NCBI GenBank assembly: GCA_963210315.1
Contig: OY723249.1
Location: 2,232,569 to 2,296,568 of the forward strand
Length of the DNA stretch: 64,000 bases
Direction: 5' to 3'
Origin: Rhynchopus euleeides
Lineage: Eukaryota; Euglenozoa; Diplonemea; Diplonemida; Diplonemidae
Shown: positions 1-11,527 of the stretch, in pieces
Numbering within the stretch: position 1 is the first letter of the stretch
Layout of the letters: each line of letters begins with the position of its first letter
Notes under the pieces: generated by a model
What the model was told of the DNA's origin: nothing
Seen by the model: only the letters and a program-made list of their open reading frames with translations
The model's database searches: none
Translations under genes and position numbers: made by a program

Positions 1-3000
1 CTCGACCTGCATCCCCACTCCTCCGTGTCCGTCGGGGTGCTGAGCGCCTGCAGGGGCCGCTGCCTCTTCCGCATTGCCCCCGATGCGACCCTCCGCGTAG
101 GGGTGGGGATGGGGCACAGCCACGCCCGCCCCGGCGACCCGACCTTCCTGCAGTCCGCCGCTTCGCAGATCGCGGGGGTTCGGCTCGCTGCCTCGGGTGG
201 GGGTGGGGGCGACGGGGTGCTCGTGTTCTGCGGGCATGTCATGCATTCGTTGGGTGTGCCCCCCGCAGGGGTTGCGATCCTGCCGCACGGCCCGGGGGTG
301 CAGCTGCTGCCGCCGGAGTCGAGTGTGTTTGGTGTCAGTTTCGAGGGGTTCGACGCGGCGCTGTCAGACCCGGCGGAGAGCCACGCAGTGGCAGGGCACC
401 CCCATGCCCTGTCGTGGCATGCCAGCGACAGGGAGGATGCGTCAGCGACGAGGAAGCGGAGCCCGAAGAAACAGGGAGCATCGGAGACAAGCACCTGGGA
501 TCAATGGTTGGGATCTGTCTTTTCCGGCGTAAGTGCGAGACGCCGTCCCCCACCTCCCTCCGGGACATCAAGGTCGAGCGTGGTCCGCCATGAGGAGCCC
601 GTCGTCGCCCCGCCACGCCCTGTCCCGCAAACCCCTGTCCCGACAGTCTCTGTCCCGCCAGCAGCGGCTCCGGCAACCCCTGCCCCTGTCATCGACATCA
701 CCGAATATCGCGTCGTCAGGCCCCACCCACACAGAGAAGGCAGCAGCCAGCCCCCGAAGGCGACGCCCCCACCGGAGGCGGGGCTGCAGGGTGGCAAGCC
801 GCTGCAGGTGTGGGAGGCGGTGGAGTGGAGCGTTGCGGGGCTCGCGGCGCTGGAGCACGGGGCTGTGTTCCACGCGCCTGTCACGGTGAGCGGCGGGGAG
901 GAGGAGGGGGGTGTGACGCAGGCGCGGGGCGGCCTCCTGGTGTTCCGCTCCGATGTGACCTTCAGGAGCGCGCATGCGAGCTGTGCGGGGGGTTCGATGC
1001 ACATCATCAACAACATCACCTTCTCCGACTTTACGCGGAAAAGCGCTCTGAACGTCGAGATAGAAGGCTGCGTGAGATGGTCGGGCACCGTGAAGTGGCA
1101 GACGCGGAAGATCGGAACTCTAAAGGGGACCACCCCGTCATCCGGTCTGATCCTCGGCGGCACCTTCTACACATCAGACTCTAACCCGAAGGTTGCGCTG
1201 CACTCCCTCACTGTGCAGGAGAAGGCGCTGCTGCGCTTCCCCTCGCTCCCCGATAGGGACTCGCTGGTCACCCTCTCCGTGTCCCACTTCACGGTGGAAG
1301 GAAGGATGATCGCGAACAGCAGCATCGACATGAAGGGCATCGAGGCGAAGCCCGGCTCCTCCGTCATATTCGGGTCAACCCCAGCGAGCAGTCTGTACAT
1401 TGCAGGGAGCATATCTGGGGATGCGAGGTTCCACAAAGGGTCTCTGCTGTTTGTGGAGTACCCCCCGCTGTTGCCGCGGAGGTTGCATGTTGTAGGTGAT
1501 CTGGTGGCGGAGGGGAAGGTTGTGTTCCACGAGAGGGAGGGGGATTTCGGGTCGCACATTGCGGTGGGTGGGGCGATGACGGTGGGGCACACCGCGATGT
1601 TCAAATGCATGGGGGAGTTCCTCAAGCCCCCGGAGAATGTTAAGAACGCATGCCTCCACCCCTTCATGCAGTGGGGCTCCCTCGAGGGTGCTTTCGACAA
1701 CGACAACATCGACTGCACTCACGACGGGGAACCCCTCACGTGGCACATCGACCAGAACTCCCTCTTCCTTCTCCCTGTCAAGCAAGTCCCCCCCGGAAAC
1801 CTCCCCACGGCGCTCTGCCTCACCGTCCTGATGGCCGCCGCCGTGACCCTCCCCCTGAGACGCCGCAAGGGCGATACCTGGGGGTCCATCGCCTCCGCCG
1901 CCATCACAAAACCCCCCTTTGTCTTTGCCATGCCGATCTACGACAGCGGCAAGGCCTCCCTCATATCCCTCAACTCCCTCATGCTCCTGGGCATCACCGT
2001 GGAGTGCCTCTGGCTCGGCTCTTCCACCATCCACCCATACATCCGGCTGTGCCTGCTGAACGCGCTTCCGGAGGGGCTCCAGACGTTTCTCTTCGTGGCG
2101 CTCTGCCTGGGCACCTTTGCCTACGTCCCCCTGTGGTGGAAGTTCCGGGCTTTCGCCGAGGGGGCACGCGAGTCGGCCCTGCGGGAGCTGGGTGTCACCG
2201 ACTTCGACTCGCGGACCTGGCACCCCGGGGTTCTCCAGAGGGTGTGCTACCGCATCCCGCAGAGGCTGCGCGTGGCCCACTCCGCCGCAAGCGCCGTGAT
2301 GTCCGCCGCCCTGGTCCCCTTCCTGCTTGCCCTGCTCCGCCCCCTGCAGTGCGCCATGAGCAGGCCCGACTCCCTGGTGGACGCGCTGCAAACCTTCCCC
2401 GAGACATGCCCTGACACATACCCCCTTGCCGCCGCACACCCCATCGGGGTGGTGTTTGCCCTCGCCTTGGGCTACCTCGTGGTGGACACCGGAAGCCACT
2501 TCGCGGTGCCCCTCCGGCACCCCCCCTTCGTGCCAGAGCTGGGGGTCCGGACGAAGCGCACGTTTGACGCGGGTCGGGTCCTCTTCCTGATGATGCACAT
2601 CTGCGTCCAGCTTCTGGTTGAAGCGGATTCGGCACTCCTCCTGACATGCTCCATCGCGGTGCAGGCGATGTACCTCGGATGGACGATCGCCACAACGCCC
2701 TGCGTTTTCGATAATGTCAACAGGCTCCGCGCGTCGGCGCAGGTCATGGCACTCTGGACTGTGGTGCTGGCATGGCTGCACGCCTCCACGGGGGACAACA
2801 TTCAGCTGTGCCTGCCGGGGGGTGGTATCCGTATCCCCCATGTGCTGTGGTGGCTGGGTGGGTGTGGCGCGGGTGTGATGGCGCTGCACCTCGTGTGGGG
2901 GAAGTTCCTCAACCCCGCGCAGGAGGAGGAGCAGGGGAGCCCCCTGTCGGTGACGGACATCGACGGCAGGATCGAGTATAAGAAAGCCTCGAAGAGGCTC

Positions 3001-4616
3001 CTCACCAGCACAACAGAGAGGCAGATCACAGAGTCGTTTGCCATGCCGTATTACCTCGGGATGCGCTCGTTGCCTGATGGGTCGTTCTCTTCCCTGAGTG
3101 ACAGCTGCAGCGACTCGGATATATCGATGGATTTGTATAAGAATTGGATGAAGGGTCCGGTTATCGGGAGGGGTTCGTTCGGCACTGTTCGTATCGGGAT
3201 TCTGCCCCCGCCAGGAGGCATTGTCGCTGTCAAAATTGTGGATTTCAGAAACGACGGACCCCAGCTCGAGCCGGAGCTGAAGCGTGTGCAGAAGGAGGTG
3301 GACTTCATCAAGAACCTGCGCCACCCCAACGTGATTGAATATAAGGCGTGTATCCTCGATGAGCGGAAGAGGCGTATGACAATCTTCATGGAGCATGCCG
3401 CGAACGGGTCGCTGACCAGCTTGCTGAAGAAGCTCCCGAACCCCCCCAGGGAGACGGTCGCCGCGCACTTCATCCGGCAGGTATTGCAGGGGCTTTCCTT
3501 CCTCCACGACAACGGGGTGATCCACCGTGACATCAAAGGGGAGAACGTGCTGCTCGATGCGCATGGGTGTGTCAAGCTTGCGGACTTCGGATGCGCGCGC
3601 GAGCTGTCGACAGCCTCCTTCTCCGACACATTCGCAGGGTCGCCCTACTGGATGGCGCCCGAGGTTATCCGCAACAACACTGGGTACGATGCAAAGGCGG
3701 ATATCTGGTCGGTGGCGTGCACCGCCATCGAAGTGCTGACATGGTATGCATCTGTCAATCCCGCCACGATGTGTTCAAACCTTTGACCCCCTTCGAAGGG
3801 TTAGGGGGGATTTTTCCCGCTGCCTGCTGGCGGCCCTGCTGTGCGTGCATATCACACCTCCACATCCTGTCTGCAGTGGCGCGCTGCCGTGGAAGCCGTT
3901 CTCCAACGTCTACGCCACGATGCATCACATTGCACGCAGCACGGGGCACCCAACGAACAAGCCGACGTGTGTGTCTGCGGATTGCGCAGTATTCTTCGAT
4001 GTGTGCTTTCAACGCGACCCAGCCAAGCGCCCTTCTGCCAACGTATGCCACTGAAGCCCGCAGTGAAGAGCGGCAGTTGCATCCCCGCTCCCACATTCCA
4101 GCTCCCTCCTTGCCTGAGCGGCTTGTCCATCACTCCCTGACACCACCACCTGCCTTCACACCTGCCCTTCGCTCATACAGGACCTGATGCAGCACCAGTG
4201 GCTGCTGCTTGCTGCCAGTCCCAGAGACGAGGACCGAGACGAACTGGGCGACGACACGAGCGACAATGAGGAGAAAGAAGAGTACCCAGAGTCCATGGAG
4301 CTGCAGGTATGGCTGACTGACGCATCGGTGTACTTGGTTTGAAGGGGGCCAGGTGCCTGCCCTCGACCCACATACCTCATGCCACCCTCCACACATTCGT
4401 ACCCTCTTTGAGTTGAGCGTCGCGGGCGCACCGAATGAGCCCCTGGCTGCCACCGCAACACACACCCACACACACCCCATGCAGACAATGAACACAACAT
4501 GCCCCTCATGGGACCAGAGCACGCTGATGTCAGCGCCGCGATCCGAACAGACAACCAGGTCCCACCCGGGCCTGTCGACACCCCCTCCCCCCATTGCGGT
4601 CACAGGGGAGCCCTAG
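1..4616 (+). CDS. Membrane receptor-like STE/MAP3K-type protein kinase, 5' partial, 4 exons
   Basis: Predicted coding segments are <1-3743, 3877-4042, 4181-4306 and 4485-4616 (1388 residues visible); frame 1 is open to the left edge, so the N-terminus is missing. Introns are GT-AG with GTATG donors and fall after phases 2, 0 and 0. The first ~580 residues are a Pro/Gly-rich stretch and a beta-rich region that looks like an extracellular domain. Several hydrophobic spans follow at about nt 1800-2900, then an acidic linker and a complete kinase domain. The glycine loop GRGSFG is at residue 1056, the catalytic Lys at 1078, HRDIKGEN at 1175 (Asp1177), the DFG Asp at 1195, and GSPYWMAPEV follows. 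All key residues are present, so an active Ser/Thr kinase of the MAP3K type is likely. Joining exons 1 and 2 restores the usual sequence of the lobe ending in RDPAKRP. It is a paralog of the kinase at 22583. The ligand and pathway are unknown. Confidence 0.85.
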
Positions 4617-4629
4617 CCTAGGCTAGGGC
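4610..4629. repeat. 20-bp perfect palindrome over the kinase stop codon
   Basis: The two 10-base halves GCCCTAGCCT and AGGCTAGGGC are exact reverse complements, with no spacer. The TAG stop of the preceding kinase gene (4614-4616) lies inside. In RNA it could form a stem only if a few central bases were left unpaired. The role is unknown and chance cannot be excluded. Confidence 0.6.
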
Positions 4630-5991
4630 AGCAGCACTCCTGCTTGTGTCAGAGTGACGGCGGGGGGGGGGGGGGGGCAGGGAGCGCTTTATTGGGCAGC
4701 GAAAGACAAGCCTTGCGGTGAGTTGCTTTTTGTTTTGAACTTTTCCTCTTTTTTTTTCCCCGTCTTTTCGGCACGGGCAGTCCCTATCTTATCTCCCCAT
4801 CGCCGAGAGGGTGGTGGGACGTGATGCCAATGGGGCCCCTTCGCTCTGTGTTACAGTAAACTGTGTCAATTTGCCTCCATTGTTAAAGTGAGGCTGCTCA
4901 CTTTGCTGCACTTCTGAGCGAAGGCCCCCATTCACCTGTGTGAGACTGCTGCTGTCTATTGCCCCGTGCACCGTGAGGACGATGTGTTTGACCACAACAT
5001 ATTTGTGCATGCGAGTAACATACTCATCATCCCTTCCGTTGTCTGGGCTGCGCCCCTCCGCCCCTGAACCCCCCTTCCCTCATTCTCCGCAACAACGCCC
5101 CGCCCCCTGCCCCCCTCTCTCTCTTCACTTTGGCTGGCCCTGCTTTGCAACATGAGCATCTGGGGATCGGTCCGGCACAAGAAAGGAGTTGTTTGTTAGG
5201 CAAACAGAGCTGCTCTCTTCTTTTCTTCGAATAGGTTCTCACCTGGGATAGCAGAACCTGCTATTCGTGGCAGTGCGATGTGATATCGGCAGTTCTGTGC
5301 CTTCTGTGGACCTGTTGTGATATGTGTCGTCTGAAGCTGCTCAATTAGAGTGCTATGTGTGATTCTATACCCTGCCCGCGAGGCGACAGCCTCCAAGTGG
5401 GCTGGGACTGTGTCGATTCCAACAAAAGTTCGAAAAAAGAATGGACAGCGGCCCCGTGCGGGGTTACTTTGTTTTGTTTGTGCAACAAGTAAGTTATCAG
5501 AGGATATGATTTTGACTTCTGAAAAGACTCATTAGAGGCCTTCCCCTCTAAAGTGCATAAAAAAATGAGGCGGTCGTTCGAACGTGATAGACGCAGTTCC
5601 TGACACATTTTGGCACAGAGCGATGCCACCCTATGGGTCCCGTCCTGCCGCCCCCTCACCCTTTCCAACGAAGTCAATCAGAGGCGGCTTGAAAGTCGCT
5701 CTCCAGGGGCACTCAGACACACTGCTGCCCGCAAACAGTTTCAAAGCAAACGAGCAAGATCGCATGCAGTAGACCTAGAGCACACATGGATCGGAGAGTA
5801 TTGCAGCACAGCAGCCCCTCCCTCCCCCACCCCACCCCACCCCACCCCACCCATGCGCAGAGCAACATCCAGCTCTGCCAACTTCTCTTCTCCATTCGCT
5901 GCACTGATACCCCGAGCCAGCCCACCTGGGTTCGCTTCCCTACCTCCCTCCCTCCCACCTCCAACCCCCACGCACGCAACCACACAAGGCA
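4617..5991. other. Intergenic region with G16 run and pyrimidine-rich lead-in
   Basis: No convincing gene. A run of 16 G lies at 4662-4677. The last ~180 bases (from about 5805) are C/T-rich and contain repeated CCCCAC. They end in CACAAG just before the ATG at 5992, which would suit a spliced-leader acceptor or a promoter-proximal pyrimidine tract. Confidence 0.5.
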
Positions 5992-8900
5992 ATGGGTACC
6001 CACGCGGCACGACACCGGCACGTTGCAGGGCATGCCTTGCATGCCCTGCTGCTGCTGGTGCTCTGCGGGACTGCAGCCGGCAGGGTACCCACATCACTTC
6101 TGTACCATCCGCCGATCCGCATTCTCGGTGTGCTGAGCAACTCGCCGGCGATCGCACCTTACAGGATCGAGTGGAACTCACCTGTGCCCTGTGAGGTGAT
6201 CGACGAAAGCTGCCGTGGCGGCTATCCCGCTGTCAACGCATGGATGGCACACATGTCGCAGGGTGTGCGTGGCCACCTCCGCACCATCACACCTGACCAC
6301 AAGAGCCGCACGATCCTCGCACACCCTGACGGGCTCGGCCTGAACCACATGGTGTGGCAACGCCTCGGCATCCACTTCGCCACGATGCGCGACGAGTTCC
6401 TCCTCGTGGGGGGCCGCTCCGAGAGTTTGCTGCAGAGGTTCTTCGCAAGGAGCCCCGTCCCGATGCTGCTGTCGGTGTTCCAGATCGACGAACACTTCGC
6501 CTACCTGGTGGACCTCCTCTCCCGCACCTTCACCAAGGTGGTGGCTGGGGTGAAGGTGGGCATCATCGTCGTTTGGTCCGACACCTTCCAGGGCAGGCTC
6601 TCCCGCAGCATCCCCTACTTCAAGATGGTCCCAGTCCTCTCAGAGAGACTGCGGAAGGACGGCGTGCAGCAGATCGTGCTTCTGCAGCTGGGGCTCAGCA
6701 CAGCCCACGACGCAGGGATGGTATACTCACTCCCCGAGCTGGATGTCGACGTGGTCCTCTGCGAGTTCTCCCTCCCGATGGATCGCCAGCGGAAGCCCTT
6801 CCGCCGGAACGGCACGGCGGTGTTCTTCCTCGACAAGCAGAAGTATCAGCTCACATCGATAGACCTCATCCAGTCGTGCCGCGACCCCACCGAGTGGACC
6901 TACTCGGTGAACTTCACAGACCTGTGGGGCCCGCTGCCGCCAGCCCCGCCTGGCGGCAGCCTATACCCAGGCGACGTGGAGTGGATCCAGTATCAGCTGG
7001 GGAGGACAACCGAAACCGAATACCCCGTCGCGATGTCCACCGCGCCGATGCCCGCCTCCGAGACCAACGCCTGGAACAGGCCATGCCGCGAGAGGGAATG
7101 CGAGTCGGGCTCCCTCACCTCCGACGCGATGCGCGAGAGCCTCGGGGCAGACGTCGCCATTGCGAACGGCGGGCTGGTCCGAAGCCACGGGTGGGATGCC
7201 GGGCCTATCCAGCGGAGCTCTCTGTGGACGACCTACCCCTTTGCCAACCGCGTCTGCAGGGTCAACGTGACGGGGTCTGTCCTCCTCGACGTATTCAACC
7301 ACGGCGTCAGCATGATTCTCGCCAATGGGTCTGACTCTGCGCTGAACGACGTGGGGCTCTTCCCACAGGTCAGCGGGGCAAGATACACCTTCAGCCCCCC
7401 CCTGCCAAACCCACACCGTGTCACCGTGTTGAAGGTGTTCAACGCCACATCAGACGCGTTTGACCCTGTGGTCCGCCGCAGGATCTACGTCCTGGGTGTA
7501 TCGAGCTTCCTCATTGGAGGGGGTGACGGCTATTCCATGCTGCGCCACAACATACAGGCCGGCTCCGGGGTGTGCCAGGTGGAGACGGTGCTGGAGTCGG
7601 TGGTTGCCTACCTCAAAAGGAGGAGGACGCACACCCCCACGCTGGACGGGAGGATCCAGAAGGCCATGCAGGACGGGGGGGCTGCCCCGCAGCCCCTGTT
7701 GATGCTGAACCAGACGCGGTATGACTGCACCAACACCGAGAAGTTTAACGCCTTCTGGCAGTGCTGCGAGCCGTGCCCTGCGGGGCTGTGGCACCCCGAT
7801 ATCGACAGCGACCACTGTGTGGAGCGGGCTGCCCCCCTCAGCATCGCTCTGATCGCTGGGGTGGTGGTCGCCTCCCTGGTGTTGGTGGGCATCCCCACCG
7901 CGTGGAAGATGACGGAGAAGAGCCGCCGCATCAACGCACTCTACAACAACAACAAGGTGGCGGAGGAGTGTGCCGTGGCGGTGGTGGATCTGCGGCTGTC
8001 GGATCTTGATTACCTCAATGAGCTGCCGAATCCGAACACAATCCAGTCGGCGTTTATATCGATTGTCAGGCAGATGAAGTTTTACATGGAGTTCATGCCG
8101 AAAAACCTGATCGCGAACTACAAAAGCTGCGGCGACAGCATCGACGGGAGCGGCGCCTCCTGCGACGCCTCCGAGAGGTCCACCTCCTCACGCGTCGGGT
8201 CCTCCAGATCCGTCGGGTCCACCGGGATGTCCACTCGGTTCCCCTCTGCCGGCACGCCCTCCTCCGCACCCTACTACGCAGGGCGGAAGACACTCCGAGG
8301 CAACTATGCTAAGAAGAAGCGGATATCGGTGCTGGCGGTAAACAGCGTGTCTCACGTCGGCCTCTGCGGGACTCTGGATGTCGAGGGTGTGGTGCGCTTC
8401 CACTCGATGTACATCGAGCTCTTCGTCGCAGCGGTGGAGCGCAACAAGGGCATTGCGGAGGTGGCCTGTGGGGACCGTGTCTTCGCCGTGTGGAACACCG
8501 TTATCGACAGGTCGAGCCATGCAGGGTTTGCAAGCAACGCCGCCCTCCAGCTTGTCGACATGCAGGCGCACGGCTATGACACGCGTGCCGGGCTGTGCTG
8601 CGGCAGCGCCCTCGTCGGTCTGTTCGGCGGATCGGGCACCAAGAAGTATGACATCATCAGCAAGGTGGTGCCTGCGGCATCCATCCTGATGTTCCTCAAC
8701 GAGGGTTACGACACAAAGGTGCTCCTCCCCAGAGCGATGCGGTCATCCGTGTCGACGGTGCACCATCTCCGTATTGTGGACTACGTCAGCTACAGGCAGA
8801 TTGCGCCGGGGGGTGTGTTTATCTATGAGCTGAGCCGAGGGTGTTCTCCCCTGTGCCCCGAGGAGTGGATGTATCAGTTTGGAGGCCAGCATCCTGACTG

Positions 8901-9060
8901 CGACCCGTTCGCTGTGCCCAACCAGGCATGGCATGTGTTCATCGAGACGGGGCAGATCCCCACCGACTGTCTTGACCTGCCGGAGAAGCTGGTTGAGCTG
9001 AAGGAGGTTGGTGTCGTGGGGCCCTACACAGCGCCGCATGCGTCGCTGGATCTTTTATAG
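5992..9060 (+). CDS. Receptor with 5'-nucleotidase-like ectodomain, one TM and degenerate class III cyclase domain
   Basis: Single exon, 1022 residues. A signal peptide occupies about residues 1-29 (His-rich start, then a Leu-rich core), which supports this ATG. Residues ~35-520 match the layout of secreted 5'-nucleotidases (UshA/CD73 family). The C-terminal nucleotide-binding half is clear: DAMRESLGADVAIANGGLVR with NGG at 392-394, LFPQVSGARY near 456 and GGDGY at 510-514. The N-terminal metallophosphatase half is weak, and the usual NDxH and GHxH metal-binding motifs are not recognisable. A Cys-rich stretch (QCCEPCPAG), like the stalks of class C receptors, precedes a membrane span at ~616-638. 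A helical linker leads to a class III cyclase fold at ~774-945. There the first metal Asp is Asn784, while the second (GD, Asp828) is kept. The Asn and Arg of the VNxAxR motif are Pro894 and Ile898. I infer a nucleotide-sensing receptor whose cyclase domain is regulatory or inactive. Confidence 0.8.
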   Translation: MGTHAARHRHVAGHALHALLLLVLCGTAAGRVPTSLLYHPPIRILGVLSNSPAIAPYRIEWNSPVPCEVIDESCRGGYPAVNAWMAHMSQGVRGHLRTITPDHKSRTILAHPDGLGLNHMVWQRLGIHFATMRDEFLLVGGRSESLLQRFFARSPVPMLLSVFQIDEHFAYLVDLLSRTFTKVVAGVKVGIIVVWSDTFQGRLSRSIPYFKMVPVLSERLRKDGVQQIVLLQLGLSTAHDAGMVYSLPELDVDVVLCEFSLPMDRQRKPFRRNGTAVFFLDKQKYQLTSIDLIQSCRDPTEWTYSVNFTDLWGPLPPAPPGGSLYPGDVEWIQYQLGRTTETEYPVAMSTAPMPASETNAWNRPCRERECESGSLTSDAMRESLGADVAIANGGLVRSHGWDAGPIQRSSLWTTYPFANRVCRVNVTGSVLLDVFNHGVSMILANGSDSALNDVGLFPQVSGARYTFSPPLPNPHRVTVLKVFNATSDAFDPVVRRRIYVLGVSSFLIGGGDGYSMLRHNIQAGSGVCQVETVLESVVAYLKRRRTHTPTLDGRIQKAMQDGGAAPQPLLMLNQTRYDCTNTEKFNAFWQCCEPCPAGLWHPDIDSDHCVERAAPLSIALIAGVVVASLVLVGIPTAWKMTEKSRRINALYNNNKVAEECAVAVVDLRLSDLDYLNELPNPNTIQSAFISIVRQMKFYMEFMPKNLIANYKSCGDSIDGSGASCDASERSTSSRVGSSRSVGSTGMSTRFPSAGTPSSAPYYAGRKTLRGNYAKKKRISVLAVNSVSHVGLCGTLDVEGVVRFHSMYIELFVAAVERNKGIAEVACGDRVFAVWNTVIDRSSHAGFASNAALQLVDMQAHGYDTRAGLCCGSALVGLFGGSGTKKYDIISKVVPAASILMFLNEGYDTKVLLPRAMRSSVSTVHHLRIVDYVSYRQIAPGGVFIYELSRGCSPLCPEEWMYQFGGQHPDCDPFAVPNQAWHVFIETGQIPTDCLDLPEKLVELKEVGVVGPYTAPHASLDLL

Positions 9061-10856
9061 CATATCTATTTTTGCCCCGGGGGGCGGTCTCCCTGAACTT
9101 CCCCCCCCCCCCCCCCGTCCTCCGGATCACGCTCCCCCATCCCGCCAGTGTTGGAAATCTGTTTTGTTCGCTTTGTTTGCATCGGCAGCTATTTCCCGCT
9201 TGGTATAAAAAACCGGATGCCCAGAAAGAAATGTCGGAAGCAGAAATTGTGGAAGAAAGAGGAAAATCGGGCCGGCTTCCGGCGCACTCCCCGCGTGTGA
9301 GTGAGGGGCACTAACACCGTGAACCTTTCCTCACACCCCCAAAAGTGTGCGGAAGCGAGCAAACAAGCCACATCAGCACACGCATACACACCCAACTTAC
9401 TTTTAAAGTACTCGAAACCAGAACACGAATATAGGGCAGGGCAGGACAATGTCCTCCGCAGGCTCTTGCACCAACACCTGCCCCATGCCTGATCCGCGTG
9501 CAGATCCCCCCCGACCCCCCTTAAGATATTGGCGCTTACATGTCACTTCCCTGCAGAGCCATCTCGTCACATCAGGGCTGTTGTGCCATGCTGGATTCCA
9601 ACCGGGTTTTGGCGCACAAACACAATCCCTTATTGGGGGGCCTTCGCTGTGTGTGCAGAACTTCAGCCAGTGAGTGTTGTGAGGCGACTCACCTTTTCTC
9701 ACTTAGCTGCTGTGTTGAATTAGCGGACCCGCATCGGATACGCGATACTTAGCTGCACTTCTGATACCAAGGCCCCCCTTTGCCTTTCTGGAAGCTGCTG
9801 GGAGCCTCTGCCGGGCGCCCCCCCTCCACCCCCTCGCCCCCCAGATGCTCTTTCGGGGGGAAGGATAAATCGAGGGTGGGTGCCCACAGGAAATATGCAT
9901 GTCATTAATTTTTACGCACACTTGTGAGCAGAAAATGTCACTCCACCACAGCCAAACGTGCTCCGCACACCACTAGCCTCCCCCATCACAGGAGTTGAGG
10001 TTTTGTGTGTGGAAGCGTCAACGCATCACAAACAAAATACGAGTAAAGAGCGGCTGTACTGGAGTGACATTTTCTGCCCGAGCGCGAAGAGGCGGGGGAG
10101 GGGGGGTGTCAGCTCTGTGGCTGGTTTGCTGGTTTCCCCTCCACCCCCCTCCCCCCTGTGTGTGCTGCCAGTGCCCCCCCATCCCCAACACCCCACACCC
10201 CACTCTGCAAGCGCGAAGAACTCTTGGGGGTGTTGTCGGTTCAGAGTAGCATTCCTGATGATTGTGGCCTGCATCCCCCCACCCCGCCCCGCCCCAACAT
10301 GCCCGTCTCAAAGCCTGGATTTAAAGTTTTGGTAGAACGGGCTCCCGCGAGGGGGTGCGTTCGACGATTGCGAGTAATGTAGGCGTGTTTCTCTGCACGC
10401 TTGCTGATCTTGCTTGCCAGTGCGTTCACCTTCTTGCAGATTAGCACCCCTCCCCCAGAGAGAAAGTAGGTCGTGCAGCTGGGTTCGACCCAGGGTCATT
10501 TTGTGGAGAGCCGAAGAGTGTGCTGGCCTGGGCTGAAGTCCCATTGTTCAGTGCGCGGAAATGTAGTGGTTCTCCGGTGCTGAAAATGGTGCGCTTTTGT
10601 AATGGTGAATTAAAATTCACCCCCCCCCCCCCTTTTTCTGCGAGAAATGCGCCAAACTTTCCCGGAAAATTTGCCGAAGAGCGAAGGCCCTGTAAACAAA
10701 TTTCACCTCTCTTTTGGGCCAGCCAGGCAGTAAACGAGATGATTATTCGTTGATGAAACTCATCCGAAGGCAGATCTCCGCAGGCAGATCACTCCACAAC
10801 CTTCGTGGCGTGTGAAGTGTTGGCACGGTTAAAAGTTTCCTGAGTTAGCCCCGCCT

Positions 10857-10944
10857 GGTGCGTGATTGGCAAGAGGCTGCGTGTGTCGTCATCCACCCCC
10901 TTCCACATCGTTTCATTTCCACCTGACAAGCACCTTGTTGGAAG
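10857..10944 (+). repeat. Dispersed repeat family R3, copy 1
   Basis: Shares GTGATTGGCA near its start and CTGACAAGCACCTTGTTGG at its end with 15998-16096, with divergent sequence between. No open frame is associated with it. Confidence 0.6.
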
Positions 10945-11527
10945 ACGCCATCCACATTTCTTACGCCGGCCCCTTTTAACCACACCAGGACTCCTGCGTG
11001 TGTTTGTGGGAAATCCTCTCTGCCCCTCTAACGACGTTTGTTTGCTACTATTCTTGACCCCGCGTGGTTGCTAACGTATCGAGGTGCCGGCTGTTGCCAA
11101 AAAGGGGAACAGGGGCCCTTTTACGAACATCACTCGCATGCCATGCTGTGGGAGTGATCTGCGTTCGAAGAAATATCGGCACATCTGTTGATAGCCCTTT
11201 TTTTTCTCCCCCCCCCAAGTATGCCTGGGACTTTGGCCTTTTTGGGCCCAAAAAGGGGTCGGGATTCCACTTTTTCTCCAAGGGTTTTTCGGGGGGGAAA
11301 TGGCGCGCAATCCCCCTTCGCGGGCAAGAAAATCCCCCCATCCCCACCACACAACCAGTGTGAGTGTGGTGTGTGGGTATTGGACGCCCTGTGTGATGAG
11401 AGATAGTGGCAACACAACAGCAACATGCCAGGCAAGGGGTGCCAAAAATGGGTTTTCGGGGCGTTATTGTAACGACCCCTTCCTATGCCCAGTGGCACAA
11501 GCTCAAGGATTTGGTTGCTCGACATAC

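Noticed and set aside
1375-3564. 729-codon antisense frame under the first kinase
   Set aside because: It is a mirror of the real, domain-bearing + strand exon, caused by GC-rich third positions. It encodes His/Arg/Gly-rich sequence without domains.
10470-10500. tRNA-like T-arm (GCTGGGTTCGACCCAGG)
   Set aside because: The stem does not pair over five bases in the normal register, and no A box, anticodon arm or acceptor stem could be built around it.
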